A stretch of 64,000 bases of DNA from Acanthacorydalis orientalis (GCA_034766995.1 CM068313.1:39683996-39747995); one strand, 5' to 3'; shown: positions 24,645 through 37,293, counted from the first letter of the stretch. A program made the numbers and translations. The notes: generated from the letters alone by a model not told the origin.

Positions 24645-25198
24645 TTAGGTTGGTAGAAAAATAATTGCGGTTTTTGTTGTATGAATTGTAATCTTATTTT
24701 TTTTCAATGACTGTGTTACTTCATCGTGGTTATGTTAATATCACTTTTAAGTGCATTTTTCGATCTGAATTTTGGTAACATCGACTTTGATTTTATTATT
24801 AATTTTGTTTTAAATTGGGCTATTGAACTAAAGATGGAAAAGGATCAAATAAGAATAAATTTTTTGTATGAGTTCAAGACAGGTTATAAAACAGCAGAAA
24901 CTGCTCGTAAAATAAATGATGCTTTTGGTGTGGGTACTGTTGAGGAACATACGGTGCAATAGTAGTTTCAAAACAAGAACCCCGAAAATGAAGAAGGTCG
25001 CGGTCGTCCTTCTTCAGTTCATAACGACCTAGTGAAGCCAATAGTTGTTGAATCAGAATCAACAATTCGAGAGCTTACAAAAAATTTAGGCGTTAGTCAT
25101 CCAACAGTTCTGGACTACTTAAAACAGGAAAATCAAAAAAGAGAAAAATATATATGAATTTGAAGGTTATAAACCGCAATTATTTTTCCACCAACCTA

Positions 25199-25199
<1 letters not shown>
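24645..25199 (+). mobile_element. deleted mariner, ~555-bp type (M6)
   Basis: TTAGGTTGGTAGAAAAATAA at the left and TATTTTTCCACCAACCTAA at the right. 555 bp. The deletion junction after LKQ-ENQKK joins the leader AATATATATGAATTTGAAGG. The right end meets a (TA)n tract (25202-25231). The flanking dinucleotides are not a clean TA pair. Confidence 0.9.
24834..25150 (+). pseudogene. mariner transposase N-terminal fragment (M6)
   Basis: This copy keeps the original frame from ATG at 24834: MEKDQIRINFLYEFKTGYKT, then AETARKINDAFGVGTVEEHT, ending at TAG (24960-24962). Degenerate sequence for GRGRPSSVHND, a second helix-turn-helix (TIRELTKNLGVSHPTVLDYL) and the junction follows. It is the most complete N-terminus in the window and lacks the catalytic domain. 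Confidence 0.8.
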
Positions 25200-25239
<40 letters not shown>

Positions 25240-26077
25240 AAGCAGTAATTAATAGAATATTGAGGTATTTTGATGATTAAAAAAAACAAAATTCACACAA
25301 TATTATTTATGACAGAAATTAACAAAACGGGTTGTGAATTTATACAAATTACTTATTTATTTTAATTCATTAAAACAATATTATTTTTTTTCGTATTGAA
25401 TATTCGATAAATTTAAAATAATTTTAATAATATTTATTATCAGGATCAAACAGTTTAATATAATTAAGGTACTTTTTTTTAATAAATACCACTGACTTTT
25501 TCTATCGTAAGTGACTGTCACATTAAACGGTCATAATTATTTCTGTCCTTTCATTTTATTTTTGTTTTAACTGGATATTTTTTTACAAAATATTTTCTTA
25601 TATTAAGAAAGATCATTTTCAGATTGAAATTTCTGAAATAAATTTATAAATGTATATTGTTTATACTAGACATATATGAATGTAAAGAGAAAATATAAAA
25701 TAAATGATTACCTGTCTCAAGATAGTGTCAGTAAATAAAATAACCTCTATGCTCAACACTCCATCTTATTTGTATTTGAAATATATGGACATTGTTTTTG
25801 ACAATGTGAAATAACGTGTTGCTATTTTTTAAAATATATTCCTATTGATACAAATCGAAAATATATTTGATGTAGCTTGCGTTTGACCTCTTTATTCAAG
25901 ATATGTAAGATTGATTGTATGTATTAGAGTTCTTTATTGCTAGCTGTCATATATTATTTGAAGATTATTTTTTAATTAGCACGTAGACAATCATGTTTTA
26001 TGTTCTGACAATGATAATACTTTAATAAAATAATTTTAATATAGACTATTAGAAATATTACTGTCCTTTTATTTAAG

Positions 26078-26127
<50 letters not shown>

Positions 26128-26695
26128 CAGAATGTGAAAATGTATGTATGTATAAATATAAGATATACAATAATAAGAGATATGATACTGAATAAAAGAT
26201 TAAATAACTTAAGGTTAAAAAGATATATCCTTCCATTCTTTCCATTTGTATCTTTATATTTATCTCTTCTTCTGAGACTTTTCCTATGACATTTTTTTTT
26301 TTAAAAATGTGTAACATGTTGAACAAACTATACCATTTTATTTGTTACAGTAAATTAATTGCTTGTACTTTATTGTCTACAAGTGATTAATGGATATGAT
26401 ATATCACAAAAAGTGTTAAATCTGTTACTGAGAACGGCAGTTTTGTTAACAAGTTTATATCAATATAGGTACAGAGTAGATGGATAGTGTAAAAAAAGTA
26501 ACGCTCTAAAATTAATATTTAACTCATAACTTATTTTCGGCCTATATAATCTATTCAAACTATTTCAGTTATTTTTAACTTATTTTGTATAAGAATTGTA
26601 TCATTGTATTTTTTTTTTGGTATTTCTTCTTTAATTTTATCCAATGTTTTGATATTCCGTAATAAATATTTTCTCTATGTGCAAATACACACACA

Positions 26696-26748
<53 letters not shown>

Positions 26749-27287
26749 CAATTCCTGAATGAAATAATCGTAATAGAAAATGGAATACAACGCAACAAAA
26801 AAAATAAAATTATTTGTCTTGTTTTCAATTTGTAATAGGAGTTCAAGTATTTTATTAGTATTCTATATAAAATGGTAAACAAAATAAAATTCTTATTTTA
26901 TCACTCTTTTTTGTTCGAAAGTTTAAATTTATATTTAATGCAATTCTTTAAAAGAATCTGTATTTGTACATTCTAGTTTTGTTTTAAAAAAAATGCGTTT
27001 GTTTTACATTTTCTTAAATATTCAATAGGGAAACTGATTTTTCTTTTATTACCTTACTAGTTGGTTAAGAGTGTGATGTAAAAATGGTGTTTATACTAAA
27101 AAAAATATATTTTTTAAAAAAATAGTGTTTTCCGTCATTCGTTTATGGTCCCGATGGTAATTGTTTTCATAATAAAAATTTACATGAGTTTATAACATGA
27201 GTTTTTATATTGTGAAATAATTATTTTTTAGGAAGAAAATATATGTGTGATGAGAGTGAATTTAAACTCAAATGACATATCATTATA
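25200..27287. other. AT-rich gene-free stretch
   Basis: (TA)n at about 25202-25231, 26081-26124 and 26700-26746. No coding region or element recognised. Confidence 0.7.
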
Positions 27288-27291
27288 TTAA

Positions 27292-28635
27292 CCCTTTACT
27301 GGTACGGTTATTTTTAAGAATGTAACTGGTATTCTGAGGTCAGTTCTGACTTCCAATTAAAATTTTATTTTTATTTTAGTTCATTGTGGCATAGAACTTT
27401 TTTTTTGTTTATTTTATAATAGTCTTTGACCTGTCAAGTAAGTGTACTGAAAAAAATCGATTATGAAAGCAAAAAAAAATGTATTAATCGAAAAATCTAT
27501 AATACTTTCATTTTATAGCTACACACTTTATAGCTAACACTTTAAAAAAAAAATGAGAAAAAGAGAATCCACTTCATTTTCCGATACTTTAATTATCACT
27601 TGATTCCCTGAAAAAGTTGAAAATGGTATTAGTTAGAGTAAAAAAATAACAATAACGTTTTATTATTACTGTTTTATGATTTACGACTGAAGATTGTTGT
27701 AGGACATACAAACTATTTTCTCAACCATATGCTGCTTACATATCAACTTAAAGCATTTAAAAAACCATATTGAATGTTTTCTGTCTTTAGATCGACGACA
27801 AAGTTCACATCTCTCTCTCTTTCTTTGGAATGGGTCCAAGGCCGTTTCCTTTTCCTAAAACTGGGATCTGCAGGACCCTTGTTATTAATGGCTTCAAGTC
27901 TTTGGAAATCTGTCATGAAGCAGATGATCATTCAAGTGGTCCTTTATTGGGGATTTTCCCAGAGTAATAGTGAATTCTGTTCTGTTATCTCCCCTCTTTC
28001 TGTTATCTAAATTGCCATCTGTAATTAGTGACTGCCATGCTTCATGAGAAGTTGATAGTTTTTTGTTATATGTTTATTCCTTCAAAGCAGGCAAATGTGT
28101 AATTATGTTGTTTTATGGAGTCCTTACTTGAGTTTTGGGTGGATTTTTATACCACTTATACCTGCTTTTGCCATAAAAGTAGATATAGGACTTATTTTGA
28201 TTATCATCAGATTTGTTGTTCGGTTCATTTTCGTCTTCAGATGCAGTTTCGTGATCAATATGTTCGCTTTCTGCTTCGGACTTACGGAGAAATCACTATC
28301 AATTTCTTCTAGGCCTTCCTCAAGCACTACTGGTTTATCCAAGTTACTATCTTGCATCAAAATTTCTTTAATTTCTTTGTCTGTCAAATATTTAAGCGCC
28401 ATGATTTGTCTAAAATAGTAACGTTACTAATATAATGGGATCACTTATGACCACAAAACTGCGTTTATCTAGCTCTAATAATAAAATACACGCACAGACG
28501 TTTACCAACAAATGAATGGTCAACAATTAGGAAGCTACCGATGTACTCCGGTTAGTTCTGCCAACGTCTAAATTTTTATGACTAAAAAACCTAAAGCTCT
28601 GGGGTCGGTATTGACCCCATTATACCAGTTAATGG
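27292..28635 (-). mobile_element. internally deleted piggyBac element
   Basis: TTAA target duplications lie at 27288-27291 and 28636-28639. The ends are CCCTTTACTGGTA on the left and, read inward on the right, CCATTAACTGGTA. At 1344 bp it is well short of the ~2.5 kb of an autonomous piggyBac. The minus strand keeps the start and the cysteine-rich tail of a transposase, while the DDD catalytic core between them is missing. Subterminal GGTCAGTTCTGAC and GGGGTCGGTATTGACCCC are small inverted repeats. Confidence 0.9.
27674..28402 (-). pseudogene. piggyBac transposase, N- and C-terminal ends only
   Basis: From 28402 on the minus strand the protein begins MALKYLTDKEIKEILMQDSN with an acidic N-terminal region (EEGLEEIDSDF), as in the family, staying open to about 28124. 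After degenerate sequence, FRKRKRPWTH appears, and after a one-base shift RCELCRRSKDRKHSIWF, KCFKLICKQHMVEK, ending at TAA near 27674. The CxxC, C, C and H pattern is the zinc-binding tail, with one usual cysteine now F. The catalytic domain is lost, so it is inactive. Confidence 0.82.
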
Positions 28636-28639
28636 TTAA

Positions 28640-29615
28640 GTATGTGTATTTTATTATTGTTATAAGAAAAATGATAAGTAAACATCATTATTTGGTATTG
28701 AAAATAATACTAAGACTACTATTTTATGTATCGAATGTACGATGTTGAAACAAAAAGTTGTTGGGTTTTTTCATACTTTTTGTGACAGTAATAATTCATT
28801 TATCAGATGTTCTTGTTGTTATATTAGTATAAAACTTAAATAAGAAATTATATATATATATATATATATATATTTATTATATGCACGCATATCGATAAGC
28901 CAACATATGTGAGTGTGTGAATGTTGGTGAATTCATTTACGTACCCATATGTATGTACGTGCTTGTGTCGTCATAGCTTTGTGTCTAATAAAGAACTATA
29001 TTAATTTATTGTATTTCGTAATAAGTTTTTACGTTAAAATTGGATACAGCTGAAGTGAACTTAAGGAAAAAAACGTCCACATTCAGCTGTTTTATATCAA
29101 TTGTGACATCAGCAAAGTAAACGTGACACATCTGCGAGACACGTTCTGTCGAAGGAATGATGCAGGCGATGAAAAAAAAGAACTAGTAGACGTACATACA
29201 ACTGGTAGACTGACTAAGTTATCCTGGAGGATGAGTGATAGGAAATTCAAATGTATCCTGTTCTGTAGACGGAATTGAACGTAGTATGTACATACAGCTA
29301 CGTCATCGTCGTCCTGGATATTTTTGGCGAATCATCATTTTACAATTATTTTCTCCTTTGCAGTGTCTCACAAAGCTTTATACTTCACGTTCTTGAAAAG
29401 TGTCAGTGGTACTTTTTTTTTTGTAATTTCGACAATATGCATCGTGAAGTGTTGTAGATATAAAGTATTAAAATCAAAAGAAATGTTATTCATTTGTACT
29501 TTTTTTTAAGAATGATTCTAAAATGTTAGTTTCGTTCAAAAATCGCTTGAATAAAACAAAGTACAAAAAATATTATAACATATAAATAATATTTTTTTTA
29601 TTTAATCTAAATATT

Positions 29616-29690
<75 letters not shown>

Positions 29691-29814
29691 TGAATAAATA
29701 CATTCTACTCATTACTTTTTTTGTCGAATTAAGAACATCGATATTTAAGTAATAAGTAGTTATTGATTACATTTTGACATAAATTCATTTGTTCAAGTAT
29801 ATTAATGAAAGTAA

Positions 29815-29859
<45 letters not shown>

Positions 29860-30147
29860 TTCTTTTAAGAATAATTAAATATTTTTTCACCCTTCAGATA
29901 TTATTTGTGCAACTTAATAATTGATTACTTTCTGTTCGTTTGTACGTGGACGATATTCATGTAGAGAAAAAGCTCGTAATTTCTAATAACATTTACCATG
30001 TGGAAAGCCTATACTTGAGTGCGATTCTAGCTAAAAGCTTTTTGATAGAAATTGTCGTAAATAATATATATAGAAACTTAAACATTTAGTGCTTTTAAGT
30101 AACAAAATTTAGCACTCAACAGAATAATACTTAAAAGTTACATTTAT

Positions 30148-30192
<45 letters not shown>

Positions 30193-30209
30193 CTAATATA
30201 TATATATAT
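28640..30209. other. AT-rich gene-free stretch
   Basis: (TA)n at about 28851-28873, 29620-29688, 29818-29857 and 30152-30186. The part at 29040-29300 is less AT-rich (ACGTTCTGTCGAAGG, GCAGGCGATG) and may be an old element fragment; no family recognised. Confidence 0.65.
29620..29688. repeat. (TA)n microsatellite, ~69 bp
   Basis: Pure alternating TA run. Confidence 0.95.
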
Positions 30210-30332
30210 ATTAGAGTTATTCAATTTAGACTTCCACATGAAATTAATAAAAAAATTGCAAAAATTAAAAAAAACTATTTTTTAATTTTTGCTTTTTTTA
30301 ATATTTTTATGTGGAAACCTAAATTGAGTCAC

Positions 30333-30338
<6 letters not shown>
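30210..30338. mobile_element. unclassified TA-flanked MITE, copy 3 (short)
   Basis: Left end AGTTATTCAATTTAGACTTC and right end read inward GGGTGACTCAATTTAGGTTT. Only about 129 bp, so the central hairpin is lost; AATTAAAAAAAACTA/TTTTTTAATTTTTGC face each other. (TA)n flanks on both sides (to about 30210 and from about 30336). Confidence 0.7.
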
Positions 30339-30372
<34 letters not shown>

Positions 30373-30921
30373 ATTTATATGAATATACAAAATGTGAATT
30401 TATTTTAAAATTCGATCAAAAATAAAATGCAAAATTGTAAAAAAAATTAAGTATGCTTATACCTTCTTATTGATTTGTTAAATTGTTGTATTCTGTCTTA
30501 TTTACTTATGAGTAACTTATATCTACACATTTAAAGTATATGTTAATATTAGCCTGATAAGATAAGAGAAAAATTGGAAAATAAATATAAATGAGAGGGA
30601 TTTATATGACGGAAAGAGAATACAGGAGATGGATAACATATATTATTGACTAAGAAGTAAGAAATATGAACGACATAAAAAAATATGAATAAACATGCGA
30701 TAGTTTTCAGAAAATACACTGAATATGTACGAAAAAAATAATATAATTATTCAAGTTGGAAAGGAATTTATTCACTACTGATTTTTCAAAGGTTGAATAT
30801 GATGATGTGGAAAAAATGTTTAAATTATGTTTGTATCTGGGTTTCTATAAATAATAATAATGTTTTGTTTTCATAAATGAATTTTCACTTCTTTTCAAAC
30901 TACAAAAAAATATTCTAATTA

Positions 30922-31479
30922 TTAGGTTGATAGAAAAATAATTGCGGGTTATGACCTTCAAATTCATGTACATTTTTTAATTTAAGTGGTTTTAAGTAGT
31001 CCAGAACTGTTATATGACTAACGCCTAACTTTTGTGCAAGCTCTCGAATTGTTGTCCATGATTCTGATTCAACTAACGCCTTCAGTTGGTCGTTATGAAA
31101 TGAAGAAGGACGTCCGCGTCCTTCTTCATCTTTAAGGCTCTCGTTCTCAGCACGAAATTTTTGGAACCACGATTGAACCGTATGTTCCTTAACAGTACCC
31201 ACATCAAAAGGATCGTTTTGTTTACGAGTAGTTTCTGCTGCTTTACCACCCGTTTTAAACTCCTACAAAAATTACTTTTATTTGCCTCTTTTCCATTTTT
31301 AAATCAATATCCCAATTTGAACCAAAATTAATAACGAAACCAAAGTCGATTTTACTAAAATACAGACCGAAAAAAAAACTTTAAAATGATATTAACATGG
31401 ACACGATGAAATGATATTTTCATTGAAAAAAGGTTAACATTCTGAAAACAAAAATCGTAATTATTTCCTACCAACAAAA
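30922..31479 (-). mobile_element. deleted mariner, ~555-bp type (M7)
   Basis: TTAGGTTGATAGAAAAATAA at the left, and the inverted end TTATTTCCTACCAACAAAA at the right. TA precedes the left end. 558 bp. On the minus strand the junction reads LDYLKPLKL then the leader AATGTACATGAATTTGAAGG, a subtype shared with M8 and M1. Confidence 0.9.
30980..31296 (-). pseudogene. mariner transposase N-terminal fragment (M7)
   Basis: ATG at 31296 on the minus strand (MEKRQIKVIF), then a frameshift in the LYEFKTGGKAAET region. From about 31202 the frame is open: GTVKEHTVQSWFQKFRAENE, GRGRPSSFHNDQLKALVESE, TTIRELAQKLGVSHITVLDY. It carries most of both helix-turn-helix motifs and is the best preserved second helix-turn-helix in the window. 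No catalytic domain. Confidence 0.8.
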
Positions 31480-32273
31480 TGATAATTTGTTATTGCCCAT
31501 TTTGATTATTGTCACATATATAAACACCAATTATAATGATTAATAATTAACTATTGTTCCTTTTGTTTAGAATCTTTTAATTAATTTTATAGGGAGTAAA
31601 AATTAATTCTTGAAAGTGAATGTATCAACAGTCGCAAAAAAGACAATAGTGATTGTTATTTAAATTAAGCTTGAATTATGTTTTTATTAATTATTAATGT
31701 GTTTATGTGTTTTATTTTTAAAGTAGAAATAAATATAGATTTCATTATGAATTATATAAAATGTAGATAGATAATTAATTTTATTTTATAATTACTTAAG
31801 ATATAATTACAAGACCGTCTACATAAAATATTTAATGTTTGTGTGCATGTTTCGCAATGCCTCGTATATGATATTCTTTTCTATATAGGTCGTTCTTAAA
31901 TTTATTTATTTTCAAATAATTACCTATTATAACAATCTTTTCGTTTAAAAGAGACAATCGATCATCAACAACTATTTTACATCGTAATTTTTATAATTTT
32001 ATTTAATCAGCAATTTATCAGAGAAGATGTAGATGACAATTCTTTGCAAATATTGTGTTTTATAATATTTTACAGAACAATAAATCTACTTCAATTATTT
32101 TAACACAAATATTTGTAATTTTATAACATGATATCATGAAAATTTTATTCATTTTATTGCAAATTAATTCACACACTATTTAAATTCTAAACGAACGTTA
32201 AACCAAATATTGTAAACTATTAACCTAAAAAGTATATGATCTATACAAAAAAACAAATTATTTGTAAAGTAAG

Positions 32274-32277
<4 letters not shown>

Positions 32278-32343
<66 letters not shown>
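32278..32343. repeat. (TA)n microsatellite, ~66 bp
   Basis: Pure alternating TA run. Confidence 0.95.
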
Positions 32344-32346
<3 letters not shown>

Positions 32347-32780
32347 GTATAATAGATATAATGTCTAAGAAGTACCTATTCTTTAAATGGATTAATGCAA
32401 AAGAAATAATAATGCAAGTAAAACTTTCAACTCTCTCTGACTGTTTGCGTGATTAAGAAAAATAAATTAAGAGACTACTTTTATAATATTAACCCATTAT
32501 GTTGATTCGTGACAATCCGCATTTAGAATAAGATAATAATACAATTGTGATATTGATTTCTCTAATTCGAACATAAACGAATTGATCGGTACTATTTTAT
32601 ATAAATCTGTTTAGTCATGTATAGTTGAATCTAGTTCAAGTTCAATCTTTTTTATATTTTTTATATATAAGGAAGGTTGTATATGTGATTGTTGTTTTTT
32701 TATATATAAATCAGATGAAATTTGTCTCTGCAGTTACACAAAAACGATGCTTATATTCACACACATTATATATATATATA

Positions 32781-32831
32781 AGGTTCGCAAGTAAATTCGA
32801 TTGAACTTTCGTCAATTTAAACTTGCGACCT
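32781..32831. repeat. 51-bp palindrome next to (TA)n
   Basis: AGGTTCGCAAGTAAATTCGA faces, in inverted order, TCAATTTAAACTTGCGACCT. A short TA run precedes it. The size and end sequence resemble a tiny mariner-type MITE (AGGTTCGCAAGT end), but no second copy is present in this window. Confidence 0.5.
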
Positions 32832-33892
32832 GTGTCAATTACTGTCACCAATCCGATTATTCACGGTGGTCGGATTTAAATTCAGCTCACACATACTATA
32901 TAAAATTACCTACTTCTATCTGACTAAATATAAAAAAAAAGAAATTAAATATTTTGCGTAACACGGAAGTTGAAATTAATTACCTATTAAAATATTTATT
33001 AATTTATTTATCTTAAATACTTACAGAGTATAATTCATCAGATTAATATATTTTATACTTGTGGTAACTAAATAGAAAACTTTCATTGATCAACTTACGA
33101 AACCATTCGCATAGACTTGCTATAGTGTAAATAGTCTGTATAATCAAACCGCTATTTTGTCTATACAAAAGTTAATTCGATGTGAATTGTTTTATTGGTG
33201 TCTTTACAGTAAAACGTCAAGATCAGATGTAGATGTTGTTTGAGAAATATTCATCTTAAAGGTTTATGGGTTCTGATAATTAAAGTTTGATAAATTAACT
33301 TGTATTGATTCGAATTAATTTTGAAATTAAAGTTTACGTTGATTCGAAGTGACCGATTCAAAAAGTGACTTGGGTCAGTTTTATAATAATTTTATAAAAA
33401 TATTTGTGAGTATTTTAGTTTTATATATTACTAGCTAAAAGTCTTCATATTTGCAGGAAATATTTAAAATTAAACCTTTGCTTTACTTGAGCATATTATA
33501 AACGGTATAAGTGTATATACTATAATTAAAGATAAAGAAATTTGTAAATAAATTATGTATAAAATAAAAATGAAGTCGAAGAATCACTGTATCATTGAAA
33601 CGGTTTAAATTATAAGAGTAAAATTATGTCGCTAGTAATCAAAATGTAGAGAGTTGTTAAAGAAATAAAGACTGAAATGCACACTCTTAGGTTATTATAA
33701 GTATTAGGTTGGTAGGAAAAAAATTGCAGTTTTTATTTTCTGAATTTTAACCTTAATTTTTTTCAATGAAAGTATCATTCCGTCGTGTTTATGTTAATAT
33801 CATTTTAAAGTGCCTTTTTCGGTTTGTACTTTGGTAACATCGGAATTGGTTTTATTATTAATTTTGTTCCAAATTGGGCTATTGAATTAAAG

Positions 33893-34208
33893 ATGGAAAA
33901 GAAGCAAATAAGAGCATTTTTTTCTATGAGTTCAAAACGGGTGGTAAAGTCGCAGAAACTGCTCGTAAAATAAACGATACTTTTGATGTAGCCACTGTTA
34001 AGGAAAGTACGGTTTAATCGCGGTTCCAAAAAATTCGTGCTGAGAACGAGAACCCTACAGATGAAGAAGGTCTCGGACGTCCTTCTTCATTTAATAACAA
34101 CCAACTGAAGGCGTTAGTTGAATCAAAACTACGCACAACACTTCGAGAGCTTGCACAAAAGTTAAGCGTTAGTCATACAATAGTTCTGGACTACTTAAAA
34201 CCTCTTAA

Positions 34209-34212
<4 letters not shown>
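33893..34212 (+). pseudogene. mariner transposase N-terminal fragment (M8)
   Basis: ATG at 33893 (MEKKQIRAFF) with a base missing in the T-run that shifts the frame. Later recognisable parts are YEFKTGGKVAETARKINDTF, a TAA where Q-W is expected, DEEGLGRPSS, NNQLKALVESK, TTLRELAQKLSVSHTIVLDY and LKPLKL. Inactive, with the catalytic domain deleted. Confidence 0.78.

Positions 34213-34260
<48 letters not shown>
34212..34260. repeat. (TA)n inside a mariner copy
   Basis: About 49 bp of TA lie exactly where sister copies have only AAATATATATGAATTT (M6) or AAATGTATATGAGTTT (M4). The tract is therefore newer than the element. Confidence 0.92.
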
Positions 34261-34263
<3 letters not shown>

Positions 34264-34307
34264 TTTAAAGGTCAAAAAACAGCAATTATTTTTCTACCAA
34301 CCTAATA

Positions 34308-35591
34308 TATACGATTTATTTCTAATCTAATGGTTATTAATTGGGTACTGGCAATATTTCTTGCTGCTTATGCCCATTTCGATAGTATGCTGGTCATCCT
34401 TGGAACCTTAATTTGCACACAAGATTTTTTTTGTACCGTTTATTGTGCAACCGAAGTACAAACAAGCAATGATTAAAATGATAAATAATCAATTATTAAA
34501 CATTTTTATCAAAACCTTCTTTGGTATGATTTTGAGTAAAAATTCATTTGGAAAAGTGAATTTAGTCACAGCATCAAAAACTGTATAAGTTTTAAGTGTC
34601 ACAAAAACATATACAAAGATCAGACAATCAGGCAGAGAAATAAACAGGCACTCTGACATCTATTTCATTTTTTTTAATTGCTGAATGCGTATAGTAATTA
34701 TAAAATCATAAAATACCGACGACTGTATAGAAATAAAACAAGTAGATTGAAACCAGTTGATAAATAACGGTAAGAATACGTTGAAAACGTTTATAGAAAA
34801 ATCCTTCTTCAGTTTCCAGAAATAGCTGTTAGGTAAATTCAGTGTCAGTTATTATTGTACTTCTAATAAGTCATCGATTGAAATAAAAATCATTTTTTTT
34901 TGTAAAATAAACGAATATACTATGATGGGATATATAACAAAAATTATTTTCTCTTGAAATGATTAATATAATTTCCTTTTTCGATCAAAATTTTGTTAAA
35001 TATTTCAAATGAATGAGTGTATTTATTTGTATCAGAGGTACATAATGATCTATTACTAAGGTTACAATTTAAATAGTAATAAAAGTTAATTTGAATACTA
35101 AAAGAGTACAGTAATGATGTTAATAATATTAGAGCATAATATGAAGTATAGTTTATTCATTTAGACAGAACGATCGAAGTTTCAAGGCTGAAGTTATATA
35201 ATAAAATATATTCTTTGCTTCACTTTTTGTCTTTATGAGCATTAAATATTTCAAATACTATACATTTAAAAAAATATATAGAATTTTATTAATGATATAT
35301 AATAAATATGCGTGAAAACAGACAGGCATTAGACAAATCAGTCAAATGATACAATTGTTTCACATGTTCATATTTTCAATACTATTTTTTAATCAAAATT
35401 CTATAAATTAGATACTGTAGTGAACTTGAATTAATCATGTGAAAAGAATTTGAAATACTTGAAAAATATCATACCTTTATTTTACCTGTGAGCATGTATT
35501 GGCTAGTAAAATTATAATACGCAACGTTTCATTATAGGTGTTATATATTTTTTCTTAAATAGTAAAGTTTTATATTAATCTTAAATACTAA
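34308..35591. other. AT-rich gene-free stretch with a dispersed repeat
   Basis: No gene recognised. The part at about 34430-34610 is related to 47890-48065. The rest is unremarkable AT-rich sequence with no long TA tract. Confidence 0.6.
34430..34610 (+). repeat. dispersed repeat, related to 47890-48065
   Basis: Shared order of words: TGTACC, AAGCAA, AAAATGATAAATAA / AAAATGATCAATAA, TATTAAACATTTTT / TACTAAACATTTTT and AAGTGAATTTAGTCACA / AAGTGAATTTAGCCACA. Diverged copies in the same orientation. Family not recognised. Confidence 0.5.
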
Positions 35592-35599
35592 CACTATAT

Positions 35600-35984
35600 T
35601 AACGGTGAGCAAATTGCGGCTCCTAAAGCTACTCTGTGCGGCTCCGGAGACAATATTGGGTTTCATTGCCATTTTTCTTAAACTTTTATATTAATAATCA
35701 ATAATAGTAGAGCATGTACCAATATTAGAATATTTTATATATAAAGGGGTAACTAACATTACCTTTTCAAACATCCATATGTAGTATCTGTCCAAACTCC
35801 TGTTTAAGGTGGTCCTGCGGTTATGGACAATCCTTAAAAAAAATATGAGACTAAACAATTTTCTTGATAATGTCTTACTGAATTCAATAAAACCAAATTC
35901 GAGACGGGTGAGGCTCTTGAACATTCAAAAATGTACGAAAATATATGTGGCTCTTATTATCGAAGAAATTGCCCCCCCCCCCCG
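35600..35984. mobile_element. hAT-type MITE, copy B
   Basis: The left end TAACGGTGAGCAAATTGCGG corresponds to the right end of copy A. The right end contains CGAAGAAATTG followed by a C run (to 35983) and G. The possible 8-base flanks CACTATAT and ATCTATAT match at 6 of 8. It shares CTCCGGAGACAATATTGGGT and TTATTATCGAAGAA with copy C. 385 bp, non-coding. The C run is an unusual change in the terminal repeat. Confidence 0.82.
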
Positions 35985-35992
35985 ATCTATAT

Positions 35993-37293
35993 GTTATAAC
36001 GAAACTTATAAAATAAACGCGTTTCGTCTATTGAAAACTGAATGAATTTTTATATAAATCATATAAACGCAGACTATTTGAAAGCAAGTACATCAATTTC
36101 GTTCGTTACATTAAAACTTAATCAACGTTACAAAAGTATCAAAATACTAATTGGCTATAAATATTCTCAATACATTTATTCTTGGAGATAATTAAGTAAG
36201 AATGGAAATCAGAGAAAATAAAAACCGAACATAAATTGTGTTTATATGTCAGCCGTATGTTTTATTGTCATACTAAAACACGTAGTGGTAGATTTAGATA
36301 TAAATCCAAAAATAATGGCATACAAATGGGCAAACTGTGTAATGTAAAAGCTTTTCGCAATGTTACCCAACGAACTGAAATGGAAGTAATATCGTGTTTA
36401 TATAATATCAATTTAAACTTTAACAGGATGTTATCAGTAATTAATTATCAGTATACATAATAGAACTGTGTATTATTGCTATACTGAATTTATATTATGT
36501 TTCAAAGCTAAAAAGGGATCGTAAATGTGTTGTATACGTAAGTAATGAGATGGATGCATGTATTAGACTCTGATTTATTAGAAACGTCTGTTGAAAAACA
36601 CAATTTTTACGAAGACTATACATTATATTATACAAATAACTACATGATAACAGTATACACTATTTATTATAAAATATAGCAAATTTCACAAAAATTAATT
36701 CATTAAAAATGCATTACGTTTTTCAAACATCCGATGAAATCATTTAATCAGTTAACAAAAAACAGTCTTAATAAAAATTTAAAAAAATATACTTCTTTTG
36801 ATACACTTTTTTTGTCTTATATTCTGAAAAGATAATTTAATTAAACAGCGATATTTTTTAAATCTGTAAGGTATATTATTAAAAATTGAAATGAAGTACA
36901 TATTATCTTAGTAAATCTTGATTAAATAGTAACAGAAACACTTTTTTTAGTACAGTGCACATCTTTTTTGATTTTAATAAAGTTTAATTAATAAATTTCA
37001 GCAGTAATACATTTTGTAATTTGTTCTATAATTATATATTTTAACAAAAATAATAGAAGTATTCAATAATTTAAATACAAATACACTTTTTAAAAAATAT
37101 GAATATTATTTATGATTTATTTGATTTTTTTATTAAAATGATATATAATGACATTTTCAGTTAAATATTAAAAAAAGCCAAAGGGTAATAATTATTGTAG
37201 ATAATTATAAAAAAGATTAAGAGTTGAAAATTCATTGAAAACGAAATGTTCAAATTTTAATTTTACATTGGTTTTATCATAAAGCTTTGGTAA

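Larger units (their letters stand above)
31480..33703. other. AT-rich gene-free stretch
   Basis: One very long (TA)n tract (about 32278-32343) and a 51-bp palindrome beside a short TA run (32781-32831). No genes recognised. Confidence 0.7.
33704..34305 (+). mobile_element. deleted mariner with internal (TA)n (M8)
   Basis: TTAGGTTGGTAGGAAAAAAA at the left, TTATTTTTCTACCAACCTAA at the right, with TA flanks (33702-33703, 34306-34307). 602 bp. Once the internal TA run at about 34212-34260 is set aside it has the same ~555-bp plan as M1 and M7. Confidence 0.92.

Noticed and set aside
35971..35983. Poly-C run as a G-quadruplex or special signal
   Set aside because: It sits exactly at the hAT MITE terminal repeat, where sisters read GCCCACCCCTG, so it is most simply a mutated and slipped end.
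36236..36460. 74-codon frame MCLYVSRMFYCHTKTRSGRF...
   Set aside because: No motif, no splice context and no composition shift; a length expected by chance in a 64-kb six-frame scan.
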